Shown here piece by piece: positions 1 through 7,335 of a stretch of DNA of 10,558 nucleotides. Position 1 is the first letter of the stretch. The number at the start of each line of letters is the position of its first letter. Where the stretch lies: NCBI GenBank assembly GCA_002284615.2, contig MU069957.1:35579-46136 (forward strand). The letters are read 5' to 3'. The notes beneath the pieces are model-generated. The model did not search any database and was not told the DNA's origin. It saw nothing but the letters and a program-made list of their open reading frames with translations. A program made the position numbers and the translations under genes. The DNA is from Dunaliella salina. Its lineage: Eukaryota > Chlorophyta > Chlorophyceae > Chlamydomonadales > Dunaliellaceae.

Positions 1-80
<80 letters not shown>
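1..80. repeat. (TG)40 microsatellite
   Basis: This is an uninterrupted TG dinucleotide run of 40 units that begins at the window edge, so its true length is unknown. It breaks off into unique sequence at position 81. Long pure TG/CA runs are typical of eukaryotic nuclear DNA. They can adopt Z-DNA and are length-variable. Confidence 0.99.
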
Positions 81-81
<1 letters not shown>

Positions 82-404
82 TCTTGGTTTGGCCTGGATC
101 CAATGGAATACAGGGTCTGTATGCCAAGGTCTGCTTGCCTGAACATGACCATCCATAAATGCGGGGGTTAGTGGGCATGGTTGGGCTATTGCAGGCACAG
201 GTAGTTCTACTTGCTACACAAACCATCACAGCAAAACCCCACTCAAACATGTGATTGGATGCACACAGTCATTTGTCTGGGTGGGGATCTGCTGTGTTGG
301 GAGGGCGCGCATGCGCACCCTCTGCGCTAGCATTATGGATGGCTCTCCCAATGTGCTCATCCATTCGTTTGTTTGTTTGCTCGGCGGCGTTGCTCAGTTT
401 GGTT
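81..404. other. No recognisable gene
   Basis: I see no exon, RNA gene or clear repeat here. An open frame that starts at 251 on + and runs to 733 crosses into the degenerate minisatellite and has no coding character. The stretch around 296-345 (GC-rich, with a gcgcgcatgcgc core) may be a decayed outer unit of that minisatellite, but I could not align it with confidence. Confidence 0.5.
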
Positions 405-1290
405 GCGCTGAAAGGGTCTGGTGCATGTACATAGAGAGTAAAGTGTGCTCTAACAGGGTCCCTGGAATGTTCATAGGGTACACAGAGCGTGCTGCAGGAG
501 TCATTGGCATATACACAGGAAGTACAGATTGCGCTGCTAGGGTCTGTCATGGAGGCAGGGTGTACAGAGTGAGCTCCTGGGTCATTGGCATGTATGCAGA
601 GCATGCAGAGTGCGCTGCTGCGGTCTGGTGCACGCACACAGAAAGTCCAGAGCGCACTGCTGGGGCCTTAGCCATGCGCACAGAGCATGCAGGGCGCTCT
701 GCTGGCTCTAAGGCTAGCAATCAGTCGTTTTGACTGGAGGCCTTATAACCTTGTAACCTTGTAACCTGCTGGCTCTAAGGCACGGATGCAGGGCTTGCAG
801 GCTGCGCTGCTGCGTACTGGTGCATGTACACAAAACGCACAGTTTTCGCGTTTCAGGGATCTCTGGCATGTTCGCAGGGCAGGTTGAGTGCACGGCTTCT
901 GTCTTGTTCATGTATGCAGGATGTACGTAGTGTGCTGCTTGGGTCGTTGGCGTGTACACAGAAGGAAGTGCTGCAGGGTGTGCAGAGTGTGCTGCTAGGG
1001 TCATTGGCATGTATACAGAAAGTACAGAGCGCGCTGCTCGGGTCTGTCTGGCATGTAAGCAGGGTGTACAGAGTGTGCTTCTGGGGTCTCTGGCATGTAC
1101 ACAGAAAGTAAAGAATGCGCTGTGCTAGGGTTTCTAGCATGTATACAGGGTGTACAGAGCATGCAGAGTGCTCTGCTGCAGCCTGTCTGGTGCATGAAGG
1201 CAGGGTGTACAGAGCGTGCTGCGTAGGTCATCATTGGCATGTTCAGATCATACAGGGCGTGCTGCATAGGCCTTGGGCATGCCAGCAAAA
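405..1290. repeat. Degenerate ~42-nt minisatellite, about 19 units
   Basis: A diverged unit recurs every 42 to 45 nt, with a few longer spacings. Its core is ggcatgtacacagaaagt followed by acagagcgcgctgctgggt. Recognisable cores lie near 422, 508, 588, 630, 672, 822, 866, 950, 1006, 1050, 1092, 1136, 1190 and 1236. A last isolated echo is at about 1515-1550. The array is interrupted at about 720-780 by a duplicated ctggctctaaggc motif flanking a short ttgtaacc repeat. Because 42 is a multiple of 3, long overlapping ORFs appear on both strands. They encode only the repeat and I read them as non-coding. The high divergence suggests an old array. Confidence 0.8.
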
Positions 1291-2088
1291 CATATGGCAT
1301 ACGTACGAGATGTACCATAGAGCTTTGTGGCCAGCACGCACCCTTTTTTTTTAATTGAATAAATCCATTGCGCACCCCCCATTACGCACCAAATCTTCCA
1401 AAACCCCCCAAAAATCCACCAAATTCGCACCTCTGAACCAATTTTCGTGCAATACGCAGAGCTAGAGAAAAAGGTAAATATTGCATAATGGCCAAGAAGC
1501 TGTATGGTACTCAGTGCGCTGCAGGGCGTGTTGGCATGTGGTGGGTGCACACATTCCTCCAATGACCCCTGCTAAGACCCGACCCTCCTTATTTTTCAGT
1601 CTTTCTTCACTGGTGCCCATCGGACGTCGCCATGCTCTCGAAAGGTGCCCAGGGTGTGTCGTTAGCTATGACTCATATCTAATATGCTCCTCATACCTGT
1701 TTTCAAGATATTACTCATATGAGTTGAGCCTGTGCCCATAAAAGGGTGCCGTTGCCCACCGGGCTTGCCTGGCTTCCAAGGAATGAAACAGCAGAGCAGC
1801 AGGGGACGGAAACATGAGAGGGCAAGCTGCCTAAGAGGCTCGCTGCAGTGAGGCCCCTCGCCTGGGGCACACCCGGGACGCGCGCTTTGCGTTGGAGGCT
1901 CGCCAAGCCTGCAGGCGACCTGCTCTCTTGTTTGTGACGGGAGGTTGCCGCCGCCTTTTGATTGTCATGCTGGAAAGTCTGCGAGAATTGATGTTGGTGC
2001 ACATTGGTCTTCCGAGCAACCACTCCACGCATCCCTCTGCATCCAATCATGTTGCTGTGCCATGCACAAGCCTCTCTGCGTGTATGAT
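1291..2088. other. Non-repetitive stretch, no gene assigned
   Basis: At 1341-1450 there is a T run followed by an A/C-rich segment with several cca and caccccc blocks. The rest (1450-2088) is unique sequence. Overlapping ORFs of 70 to 111 codons occur on both strands at 1715-2155, but none shows a family I recognise or a convincing exon border. The missing upstream exon or exons of the + strand gene could lie here. The exon before 2461 must end after the first base of a codon. Confidence 0.4.
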
Positions 2089-2373
2089 CCTGGCCTGGCC
2101 TTCAAGGATATTCATGGGGCGTCAGTGTTTCCAGGATCCACTTCAAGCGCGCTGAGTGCCACTCCTTGCCCTCCCTGCCCCCCCCCCCTGCCTTGCAATT
2201 TTACACAGGCATGCGAGTTCCAGGCATGCAAGTTCCAGCATACAAGTTCCTGGCCCGACCTTCAAAGCTAGCAGGTCATATGAGGCGCCAGTGTTTGCAG
2301 GATCCACTCCAAGCACGCTGACTGCCTCTCTTTGCTTTTCCTGTCCTCCCTAATTTTTTCAATTTCTACGCAG
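2089..2373 (+). repeat. Two ~165-nt tandem copies of the intron end before exon 2461
   Basis: Copy 1 (2089-2208) and copy 2 (2249-2373) share a similar opening (cctggcct/cctggccc), then cagtgttt, caggatccact, a c-rich pyrimidine stretch, and finally an acceptor-like end: ttttacacag at 2208 and tttctacgcag at 2373. The two endpoints are 165 nt apart. Between them (2209-2252) is a small three-unit 15-nt repeat, gcatgcgagttccag, with variants. The pyrimidine tract of copy 1 contains an 11-nt C run at 2178-2188. The unit matches the intron end that precedes the real exon at 2461, so I read it as a duplicated splice-acceptor region. Confidence 0.75.
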
Positions 2374-2460
2374 GCTTGAAGATGCTCTCTGGCCTTCATT
2401 TCTACACAGAAAATTCCGAACGCTCTCTGCTGTTCTCATCTGGCTTTCATTTCTACGCAG
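2374..2460 (+). repeat. Duplicated acceptor plus exon-start copies
   Basis: The real acceptor tttctacgcag (ends 2460) with gcttgatgatgctctct after it is echoed at 2363-2391 as tttctacgcag plus gcttgaagatgctctct. A second, weaker echo follows: tttctacacag ending at 2409, then a cgctctctgctgt block. The three acceptors are 36 and 51 nt apart, both multiples of 3, and the frame is open from 2374 onward. Use of an earlier acceptor would therefore add 29 or 17 codons without a frameshift. Either this is alternative-acceptor potential or the upstream copies are inert duplicates. Confidence 0.75.
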
Positions 2461-2566
2461 GCTTGATGATGCTCTCTGCTGTACCCATCAAGGTGTCGGG
2501 GACCTACTTAGGGCTGCTCACGCTCGGCTTCAAAGACACCAACAAAGAGAAGACGGGGTTATCTCT
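2461..2566 (+). CDS. Exon 1 of the visible gene: GAF-like domain, C-terminal half
   Basis: This 106-nt exon has acceptor tttctacgcag and the canonical donor gtaagt at 2567. It holds 2 nt, 34 codons and 2 nt. The residues include VPIKVSGTYLGLLTLGF, a small-residue/hydrophobic beta-strand pattern with the G-x-L-x-x-L-x-x-G spacing usual in the second half of GAF domains, then a charged loop (KDTNKEKTG). GAF domains bind small ligands or chromophores and regulate cyclases, phosphodiesterases and histidine kinases; nothing in this window shows which output domain this protein has. The 2-nt overhang joins exactly with the 1-nt start of the exon at 4571 to make a Leu codon. An in-frame extension up to 2374 is possible. 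The family call rests on pattern, not on a search. Confidence 0.65.
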
Positions 2567-3198
2567 GTAAGTCTGTCAAAGCAGCCCCCAGGTGTTTACT
2601 TGCTTGCCTTCAAAAATTCTTGGTCATGTATTGCTTCAACGCTCATGGTCATGGTTGGATAAAGCGCAGCACTTTCTGCCTATGCATGTTTTTTGACACT
2701 AGGCTGCGCAACGAGTTTTGACAACAAAGCAGCAGGATCGTTCGTGTCCTTGCTCATGACTTTCTGGGTGCATATTCAAGGGAGGTGTTGTGCCTGTCAA
2801 TGGCATGCGAGGGAGACTCTGTTTGCTAGGGACAAATGAGTGAGGCAGGAAGCATGCAGTGAATAACTTGAGGCGCCTCTAAGCCTCTTCATTAGCTTGG
2901 TAGGCATACGCGCATCAAAGGCTGCTCCCTTTTCAGCCCCTGAGCCCGTTGTTTTTCAGCGTCATCATGCAATTTGAAGTGTAGTATGCACGTGTTGTAC
3001 ATTTCAATGTGATTACCTGCTGCATAGTCATGATTTCCATCAAAGTGCGAAGCCGAAGTGTGAGAAAGGTGTGCCTGTCTGCTGGCAATTTGTTGACAGC
3101 TCTACCAGGCTTATACCCTTACCCTTCACGTGCCCTAACAGTACAGAAATCAACCCATCTCCCCCACCCCCACCCCCTAAAAAATTAATTCTGCAATC
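2567..3198 (+). other. Intron, first part; no gene seen
   Basis: This begins the ~2.0-kb intron between the exons at 2461 and 4571. It is mostly unique sequence with no repeat array. A C-rich and then A-rich patch lies at 3160-3190 (cccccacccccacccc followed by taaaaaatt). I find no RNA gene or exon in it. Confidence 0.5.
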
Positions 3199-3780
3199 AT
3201 GCATCAACAGCGCAACCTGAAAAACAATCATCTTACACAGCCCCACATAGGCACTATTGACCACATTTACCTTCACGCAGTCCAAAGAGGTATTTTACAT
3301 GACCGTGCATTCTTGACATGGATGTTCATTGATCTGCACGCTATCATTGCCCAGGGCAAAAGTTGTTTATACGTGGATATCTTGTTTTTGCACGGTACAC
3401 AGACCTTTTTTGCTCCCGTGCCCTGTGACCTTATCTCCATGCCCTGTGTTGCTGTAGAATACGACATGTGTTGGGTTAAAGCACAGGCTGTAGCACAAAA
3501 CCTATTTGGACGCGATGGACATCGTGGGGCACCAGACAGCACGAGTGCAGGGGATGTCCCTAAGGCCCCAGACTCGCTTCTATCTGTGAACTACTTCCTC
3601 GGCTGGCCAAAGAAATGGAAAGTTGTCTTGAAACAAAAAGACTCCAAGATTACAAGCCAGGGAAGAGAATCCCACAAGTCGCCTGGGTCGTCTCCTCTAC
3701 ACATTGCCCCAATGGATATTGAGTGCTTCACACTCATCAGACAAATGAGGTCTCAAAAATGCACGGAAATACTTGTTTGA
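3199..3780 (+). CDS. Unrecognised 193-codon intronic ORF
   Basis: This open frame starts at an ATG and ends at tga. It is the longest ORF in the window that is not explained by tandem repeats. The product is mixed in composition, with a hydrophobic patch near residues 45-75 and a Lys/Ser-rich part near residues 135-160. I recognise no motif. It sits inside an intron whose flanking exons already join in phase, so it is not needed as an exon of that gene. It may be a chance ORF, a decayed mobile-element fragment or a nested gene. No promoter or splice site supports it. I consider chance most likely. Confidence 0.15.
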   Translation: MHQQRNLKNNHLTQPHIGTIDHIYLHAVQRGILHDRAFLTWMFIDLHAIIAQGKSCLYVDILFLHGTQTFFAPVPCDLISMPCVAVEYDMCWVKAQAVAQNLFGRDGHRGAPDSTSAGDVPKAPDSLLSVNYFLGWPKKWKVVLKQKDSKITSQGRESHKSPGSSPLHIAPMDIECFTLIRQMRSQKCTEILV

Positions 3781-3990
3781 TCGGTGCAACCTCCTCCACC
3801 TTCCTGGCTTTGCCTCCCTGTGCTGAGCATGGATTTTTTTCCCTGAAAGACTCGCACGTTTGTTGTTGCACGGCTGGTGGTCAAACCCCCTGGGGAGCCA
3901 AGTGCAAAGAAGTCCTCGTACCCAGGTTCAAGACCAGCTCAGGATCGCAAAACGCAGTGGTCCTGTGCGTGCCCTGGTCCAGAGGCTGCT

Positions 3991-4258
3991 GCTCACGCTA
4001 AGCACAAAGCGCATTTGTGTGCTCACGCTAAGCACAAAGCGCATTTGTGTGCTCACGCTAAGCACAGCGCGTATTTGTGTGCTCATGCTAAGCACAACGC
4101 GCATTGGTGTGCTCACGCTAAGCACAACGCGCATTTTGTGCTCACGCCAAGCACAACGCGCATTTTGTGCTCACGCCAAGCACAACGCGCATTTGTGTGC
4201 TCATGCTAAGCACAACGCGCATTTGTGTGCTCACGCGAAGCACACCGTGCGTTTGTGT
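3991..4258. repeat. 30-nt minisatellite, nine units
   Basis: Units start at 3991, 4021, 4051, 4081, 4111, 4140, 4169, 4199 and 4229. Seven are 30 nt and two (4111 and 4140) are 29 nt. The unit reads gctcacgctaagcacaaagc followed by gcatttgtgt. The first two units are identical, the middle ones change aaagc to aacgc, and the last is the most diverged. There are no spacers, so this is not a CRISPR array. The 30-nt period yields 10-residue repeat peptides in all frames, including a 201-codon ORF at 3860-4465. The two 29-nt units break the frame, which argues against coding. It lies in the intron between 2567 and 4570. Confidence 0.95.
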
Positions 4259-4306
4259 ATGTCCCAGCACACTGAAACAGACCCTTGTTTGGCATGGGCA
4301 GACTCT

Positions 4307-4383
4307 GAGGGAGAAAAAGAGAAAGAAGAAGACGAAGGAGGAAAGAAGAAAAGGACGAGGGAGGAAAAAGGAGAAGAGAAGAA
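4307..4383 (+). repeat. Polypurine tract
   Basis: This is a 77-nt stretch of G and A on the + strand with only two C interruptions, rich in gaa, gga and agaag blocks. The corresponding - strand is a polypyrimidine tract. Such tracts can form triplex (H-DNA) structures. In translation it gives Lys/Glu/Arg-rich peptides of no significance. It follows the 30-nt minisatellite and lies about 190 nt before the next exon. Confidence 0.85.
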
Positions 4384-4570
4384 CACAGCCAGCCTTCTTG
4401 CCGGTCATGCCTGGGAGAGGAGCTGGGGCGCCAGAGCACTCAGCACATGGGGGGGGCTTCGCTAAACTGCTGCATTAGCTGATGAAGGCCGTTTGCCTAG
4501 GATGAAGAAATGATTGGGAAAGCTGTGCTACTTGACGACTTGGTTCCCTGTTGTGCACTTCATTGCACAG
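4384..4570 (+). other. Intron end before exon 4571
   Basis: This is unique sequence leading to the acceptor cattgcacag at 4570. A plausible branch-point region (gctgatgaag) lies at about 4479, which is rather far upstream, and a T/C-rich stretch (ttggttccctgttgtgcac) lies just before the acceptor. Nothing else is recognisable. Confidence 0.45.
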
Positions 4571-4667
4571 GTGGTCTGCATACATGCAGTTGGTGGCAGC
4601 GAGCCTGTCTAGCATGGTCAAGGACAACGGCATTCAGAAGCACCTGGCGCTGGTGAAGGAGGTGCAG
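4571..4667 (+). CDS. Exon 2 of the visible gene: end of GAF-like domain and helical linker
   Basis: This 97-nt exon starts after cattgcacag with 1 nt, which completes the Leu codon left by the exon at 2461. It then has 32 codons to gtgcag at 4667 and ends in phase 0. The residues (WSAYMQLVAASLSSMVKDNG, then a helix ending VKEVQ) resemble the final helix of a GAF domain followed by an amphipathic linker. The donor gttagg is weak. An alternative acceptor at 4589 (atgcag) would give a 78-nt phase-0 exon, but it would not match the phase of the preceding exon, so I chose 4571. A damaged copy of its last ~31 nt lies downstream at 4882. Confidence 0.65.
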
Positions 4668-4881
4668 GTTAGGATGCGACAGGATTGGACAGGATAGGAT
4701 TGGGTTATGTAGCTGTACCTGCCTACAAGGGCAGCTACAGCTGCAGGACGTTTAGATTGGGACAGGACATAGAATGATATGGCCCCAGGGATGACAGGGA
4801 TTACAGAAAAAGGCCTTCAGTCAAAACGCGGTACTGCTAGCCTAACATGGCCTCTTCACAAGGAAAAAAAGGCAGCCTTTC

Positions 4882-4914
4882 CAGAGCACCTGGCGTGGTG
4901 AAGGAGGTGCAGGT
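4882..4914 (+). pseudogene. Decayed copy of the exon-2 3' end with donor
   Basis: The segment cagagcacctggcgtggtga followed by aggaggtgcag and then gtaaga repeats the last ~31 nt and the donor of the exon at 4571-4667, 245 nt downstream. Relative to that exon it lacks two bases (cggcgctgg has become ggcgtgg), which breaks the frame. It carries a better donor (gtaaga) than the real exon (gttagg). The surrounding sequence between the two copies is not obviously duplicated. I read it as a partial exon duplication inside the intron. Confidence 0.75.
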
Positions 4915-5300
4915 AAGAGTGGCCTGATGGGCAGCTGGATGCGGAATGCAGGCCTGAGATGGTTGCACTTGTTCAAGTGGTAAGGCGTCAGGAGAAGGGG
5001 TTCCAGTGGGATTGTTGAGTGCTGGGATCTCGTGCACCATCTATCTTCACACTCACTCACTCGCGCGTGTCCACTCATGCACATCTCCCTCGTCACCACT
5101 GTGCTGCTGGAAGCTTTTTAGCGCGAAAGCGTGGTGGTCAATTCTAGCATCCCTCATTTTTATCAAGGTGCGGCCAACTTGCAGAGGCCAAGGACCACGT
5201 TTTTATGTGATGAGCAGTAACAGAAATAGCAACAGCTCAGCTAGGTGGTAATCCGTCAGAGTGCACATACACCTGAGCCATTTCAAGGAGCTGTTTGTTA
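4915..5300 (+). other. Intron sequence, nothing recognised
   Basis: This is unique sequence with no repeat, exon border or RNA structure that I can support. Short ORFs on both strands (60-85 codons) overlap one another and lack coding character. Confidence 0.45.
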
Positions 5301-5354
5301 TTTTGGCTGAACTGTACGTCCGCATGCTGTGTACGGACGTACAGCTCAGCAAAA
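5301..5354. repeat. Long imperfect inverted repeat (hairpin)
   Basis: The left arm (5306-5322, gctgaactgtacgtccg) and right arm (5334-5350) are reverse complements over 17 positions with a single mismatch, around an 11-nt loop. The stem continues outward with tttt (5301-5304) against aaaa (5351-5354) if one g is bulged. In a transcript this would be a stable hairpin within the intron. It could be a small fold-back element, an intronic structure or a precursor-like hairpin. The sequence does not say which. Confidence 0.85.
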
Positions 5355-5400
5355 ACAACTTCAACATCTATGTTTGGGAACCATGTGATAGAAGGGTGTG

Positions 5401-5414
5401 CCCCCCCCCCCCCC
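5401..5414 (+). repeat. C14 homopolymer
   Basis: This is a run of 14 C on the + strand directly after ggtgtg. It is likely length-variable and a place where sequencing errors would concentrate. Confidence 0.95.
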
Positions 5415-5840
5415 GTATTAACACCTGGCGGTCATAGAAAAGATCTGTGTTGCATGAGCACATGCTCACTTACGCCATGCATGTCACGCGCATGCAAACA
5501 TTTCAGGTGAAACCTATGAGCTTGTGTAAATCTGTACAGCCTCAGTGGCAATTGCAGCACAGCAGCACAGCTTCTGGCTGGCACAGGCACACCCCTTTTT
5601 TTGCTCCTTTCTAACCCTCGTCGATGCACTGGTCCTGCCCCTGCTGCTGCTCCTGTCAACGTCTGCGGCAGCTATGCTTGACACTGGGTCCAGACTGTGG
5701 ATGTCTTCCATTTCTTTTCTGCCTGTTTTTTAACTTACACTCCTTGAAAGTGTAACACTGTATGTCATCACAGATCTCATGCCTGCGCCTTTCTAGTCGT
5801 GATTGTCACCTTTGTGGAGGCATAAACATTTGCTAATGTT
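5415..5840 (+). other. Intron sequence, nothing recognised
   Basis: This contains a short cagcacagcagcacagc patch near 5557 and a cctgctgctgctcctg patch near 5638, but no array, exon border or RNA gene that I can support. Confidence 0.45.
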
Positions 5841-5992
5841 ATGAGGGAGGCGCAACAGTGTCCTGCTTGTACACAAGAATCAGGCTGCGATCTTTTGATG
5901 GACGAAAAAAGTTCTAGACCGCAAAAGAAAAAACACAGAAAGTGGATGTATCAGCAGTCAATGAACGCAAGGAGTTGGACGCAAAAGGATGA

Positions 5993-6199
5993 ATGCAAGG
6001 TGTGGAGGGTAAAAGGCAGGCACATGAGATCTGTCAAGCCATCCATGCTGGCGTGTATGTGCGGCTCTCACTGCGCACCTGCTGCAAGCTGTATGTGCAA
6101 GAGTGCCTGTCGTCAAACCGGACCGATCTTGGGTACAAACATCAACTGGAAAAGGAAATGAAAGACTTGTGCTGGTGTGGAAAGCATGTGTCTTTTTGA
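5993..6199 (+). CDS. Possible exon-like ORF (uncertain)
   Basis: A 68-codon + strand frame with balanced, protein-like composition includes EICQAIHAGVYVRLSL and, further on, a helix-like run ending LEKEMKD. A potential acceptor aaaggcag ends at 6019 (phase 0 for this frame), but it has no pyrimidine tract. A matching phase-0 donor is only weakly offered by gtgtct near 6188. The exons at 4571 and 6772 already join in phase without it. It could be an alternative exon, a dead exon or chance. I recognise no family. Confidence 0.2.
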   Translation: MQGVEGKRQAHEICQAIHAGVYVRLSLRTCCKLYVQECLSSNRTDLGYKHQLEKEMKDLCWCGKHVSF

Positions 6200-6771
6200 G
6201 CCGGCTGCTCCCGATGTTCCACTGCGTCTAGCATGTTGTGTTGGTTGTGTGCAGTGGGTGCCCAACTTGGACGCTCTGCTGCACCCGCTTGTGGAAAGCA
6301 TTCACTCTGTGCTCTTCTTGACCTCCTGCGTCCTGCATGTTGTATTGATGATCCATTTGCAGTTGGCGCCTGGCTTGGACGCTCTGCTGCACCCACAGGT
6401 GGAAAGCATCCGTCGCTTTGTGCTCCTCTTGGTGCTCTGTGTGCTGCATGTTACGTTTATGATTGCGCGCAACTGGTGTCAGGCTAACATGCACTGCTGT
6501 ATCCACTGGTGCAGAAAAGGCATCTGCCTCCTGAGCAGGCTGCTCCTTTTGTCAGCCCCTGCATGTTGTATTGGTCACAAGATTGTGCCCTGCATGTTGT
6601 ATTGATTACAAGATCAAAAGATTGTCCAAGGACCTTGAGCATGTTGTATTGACGATTTTCTGCAGATGGTGCCCAACTGGGACGCTCTGCTGCACCTGCT
6701 AGTGGAAAGCGTCTGCCGCTTTGTGTCCCTTTCTGTGTCCTTATGTTGTGTGTGTTGATAACTGTGCGCAG
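6200..6771 (+). repeat. Four tandem pseudo-acceptor/exon-start copies before exon 6772
   Basis: Each copy has the intron end (a tgcatgttgtattgatgat block with a branch-point-like ttgat/ttgac), a gcag-type acceptor, then about 45 nt matching the start of the exon at 6772 (ttggtgcctaacttggacgc and on through gtggaaagcatc). Exon-start positions are 6255, 6363, 6473 (the most decayed; caactgg replaces cagttgg) and 6666, with the real one at 6772. Spacings are 108, 110, 193 and 106 nt, so most would shift the frame. The extra length before 6666 contains three more copies of just the tgcatgttgtattg block (about 6570-6650). The homology stops within the exon after the VES codons, so these are partial, not whole-exon, duplicates. 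Confidence 0.85.
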
Positions 6772-6921
6772 TTGGTGCCTAACTTGGACGCTCTACTGCA
6801 TTTGCTGGTGGAGAGCATCCGCTCCATGCTGGGCCACCAGAGCAACGACCACACGTGGTACAAGGTCGCCCTGGCCGCCAACAACTCCATGGCAGCCACA
6901 GTGTTTGATGACTTGTCACAG
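6772..6921 (+). CDS. Exon 3 of the visible gene: helical linker and possible start of a second GAF-like domain
   Basis: This is a 150-nt, 50-codon exon in phase 0 at both ends, with acceptor tgtgcgcag and donor gtgtgt. It is the only one of five related copies that continues as open, protein-like sequence after the shared first ~45 nt. It opens with an amphipathic helix (LVPNLDALLHLLVESIRSML), then a polar turn (GHQSNDH), then a strand-like part (TWYKVALAANNSMAATVFDD). The layout of helix, then W-x-x-x-A-L-x-x, then x-A-x-V-F-x-D would suit the N-terminal part of a GAF-type fold, but I cannot confirm it. It joins in phase with the exon at 4571 (VKEVQ then LVPNL). Confidence 0.7.
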
Positions 6922-7163
6922 GTGTGTTTTTTTAAATGGGCATTGATTGTCAAGGTGATGATGACTTGTAATGGGCCTTTACTGTTAATATATTTTACCG
7001 CATTTTGTCGACTAGGCAAGAGAATCTTCCTGTGACCCAGCTCATAGCTTGATGCAGGTTGAAATGAAATCATTACCGCTGCAAACCTTCCCTGGGTAAG
7101 AATGCTGATGCTCATGCCCAAAATCAAGGTACTCACTCTCAAGCAGGGTTGTGTCATACGCGA
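6922..7163 (+). other. Intron start after exon 3, nothing recognised
   Basis: This is unique sequence after the gtgtgt donor, with a T run just inside the intron and an A/T-rich patch near 6985-7000. No exon or RNA gene is seen. Confidence 0.5.
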
Positions 7164-7335
7164 GTTTGGGCTGAACAAAACGCGTGTATACGTGTAATGT
7201 AAACGATGCGTGAAAATACGTTTTCATGTATATCCGTGCAATTTTACAGGTTTGAGCTCAACAACACGCGTATATACCAGCAAATTTAACGATACGTGAA
7301 AATACGCGTATTCATGTATGACCCATCCGTGCTCT
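7164..7335. repeat. 86-nt direct duplication with near-palindromic cores
   Basis: Copy 1 starts at 7164 (gtttgggctgaacaaaacgc) and copy 2 at 7250 (gtttgagctcaacaacacgc). Both continue through a cgtgaaaatacg block and catgtat to ccgtgc. Each copy holds a near-palindrome: tgaaaatacgttttca in copy 1 (perfect six-base arms around tacg) and aatacgcgtatt in copy 2 (perfect). It lies directly upstream of the ~99-nt minisatellite. Confidence 0.8.

Noticed and set aside
251..1375. Set of overlapping ORFs on both strands (60-160 codons)
   Set aside because: All fall in the ~42-nt degenerate minisatellite and encode only its repeat, rich in Cys, His, Met and Val.
1715..2155. Overlapping ORFs on both strands as candidate upstream exons
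   Set aside because: No recognisable domain, no clear acceptor and donor pair, and both strands are equally open.
3991..4258. CRISPR-like array
   Set aside because: The 30-nt repeats are directly abutting with no unique spacers, there are no cas genes, and the context is eukaryotic.
3860..4465. 201-codon + strand ORF through the 30-nt repeat and polypurine tract
   Set aside because: It is a repeat artefact: two 29-nt units shift the repeat frame, and the rest is low-complexity Lys/Glu sequence.
4590..4667. Shorter phase-0 version of exon 2 starting after atgcag
   Set aside because: It reads well, but its phase does not match the 2-nt overhang of the exon ending at 2566, whereas the start at 4571 does.
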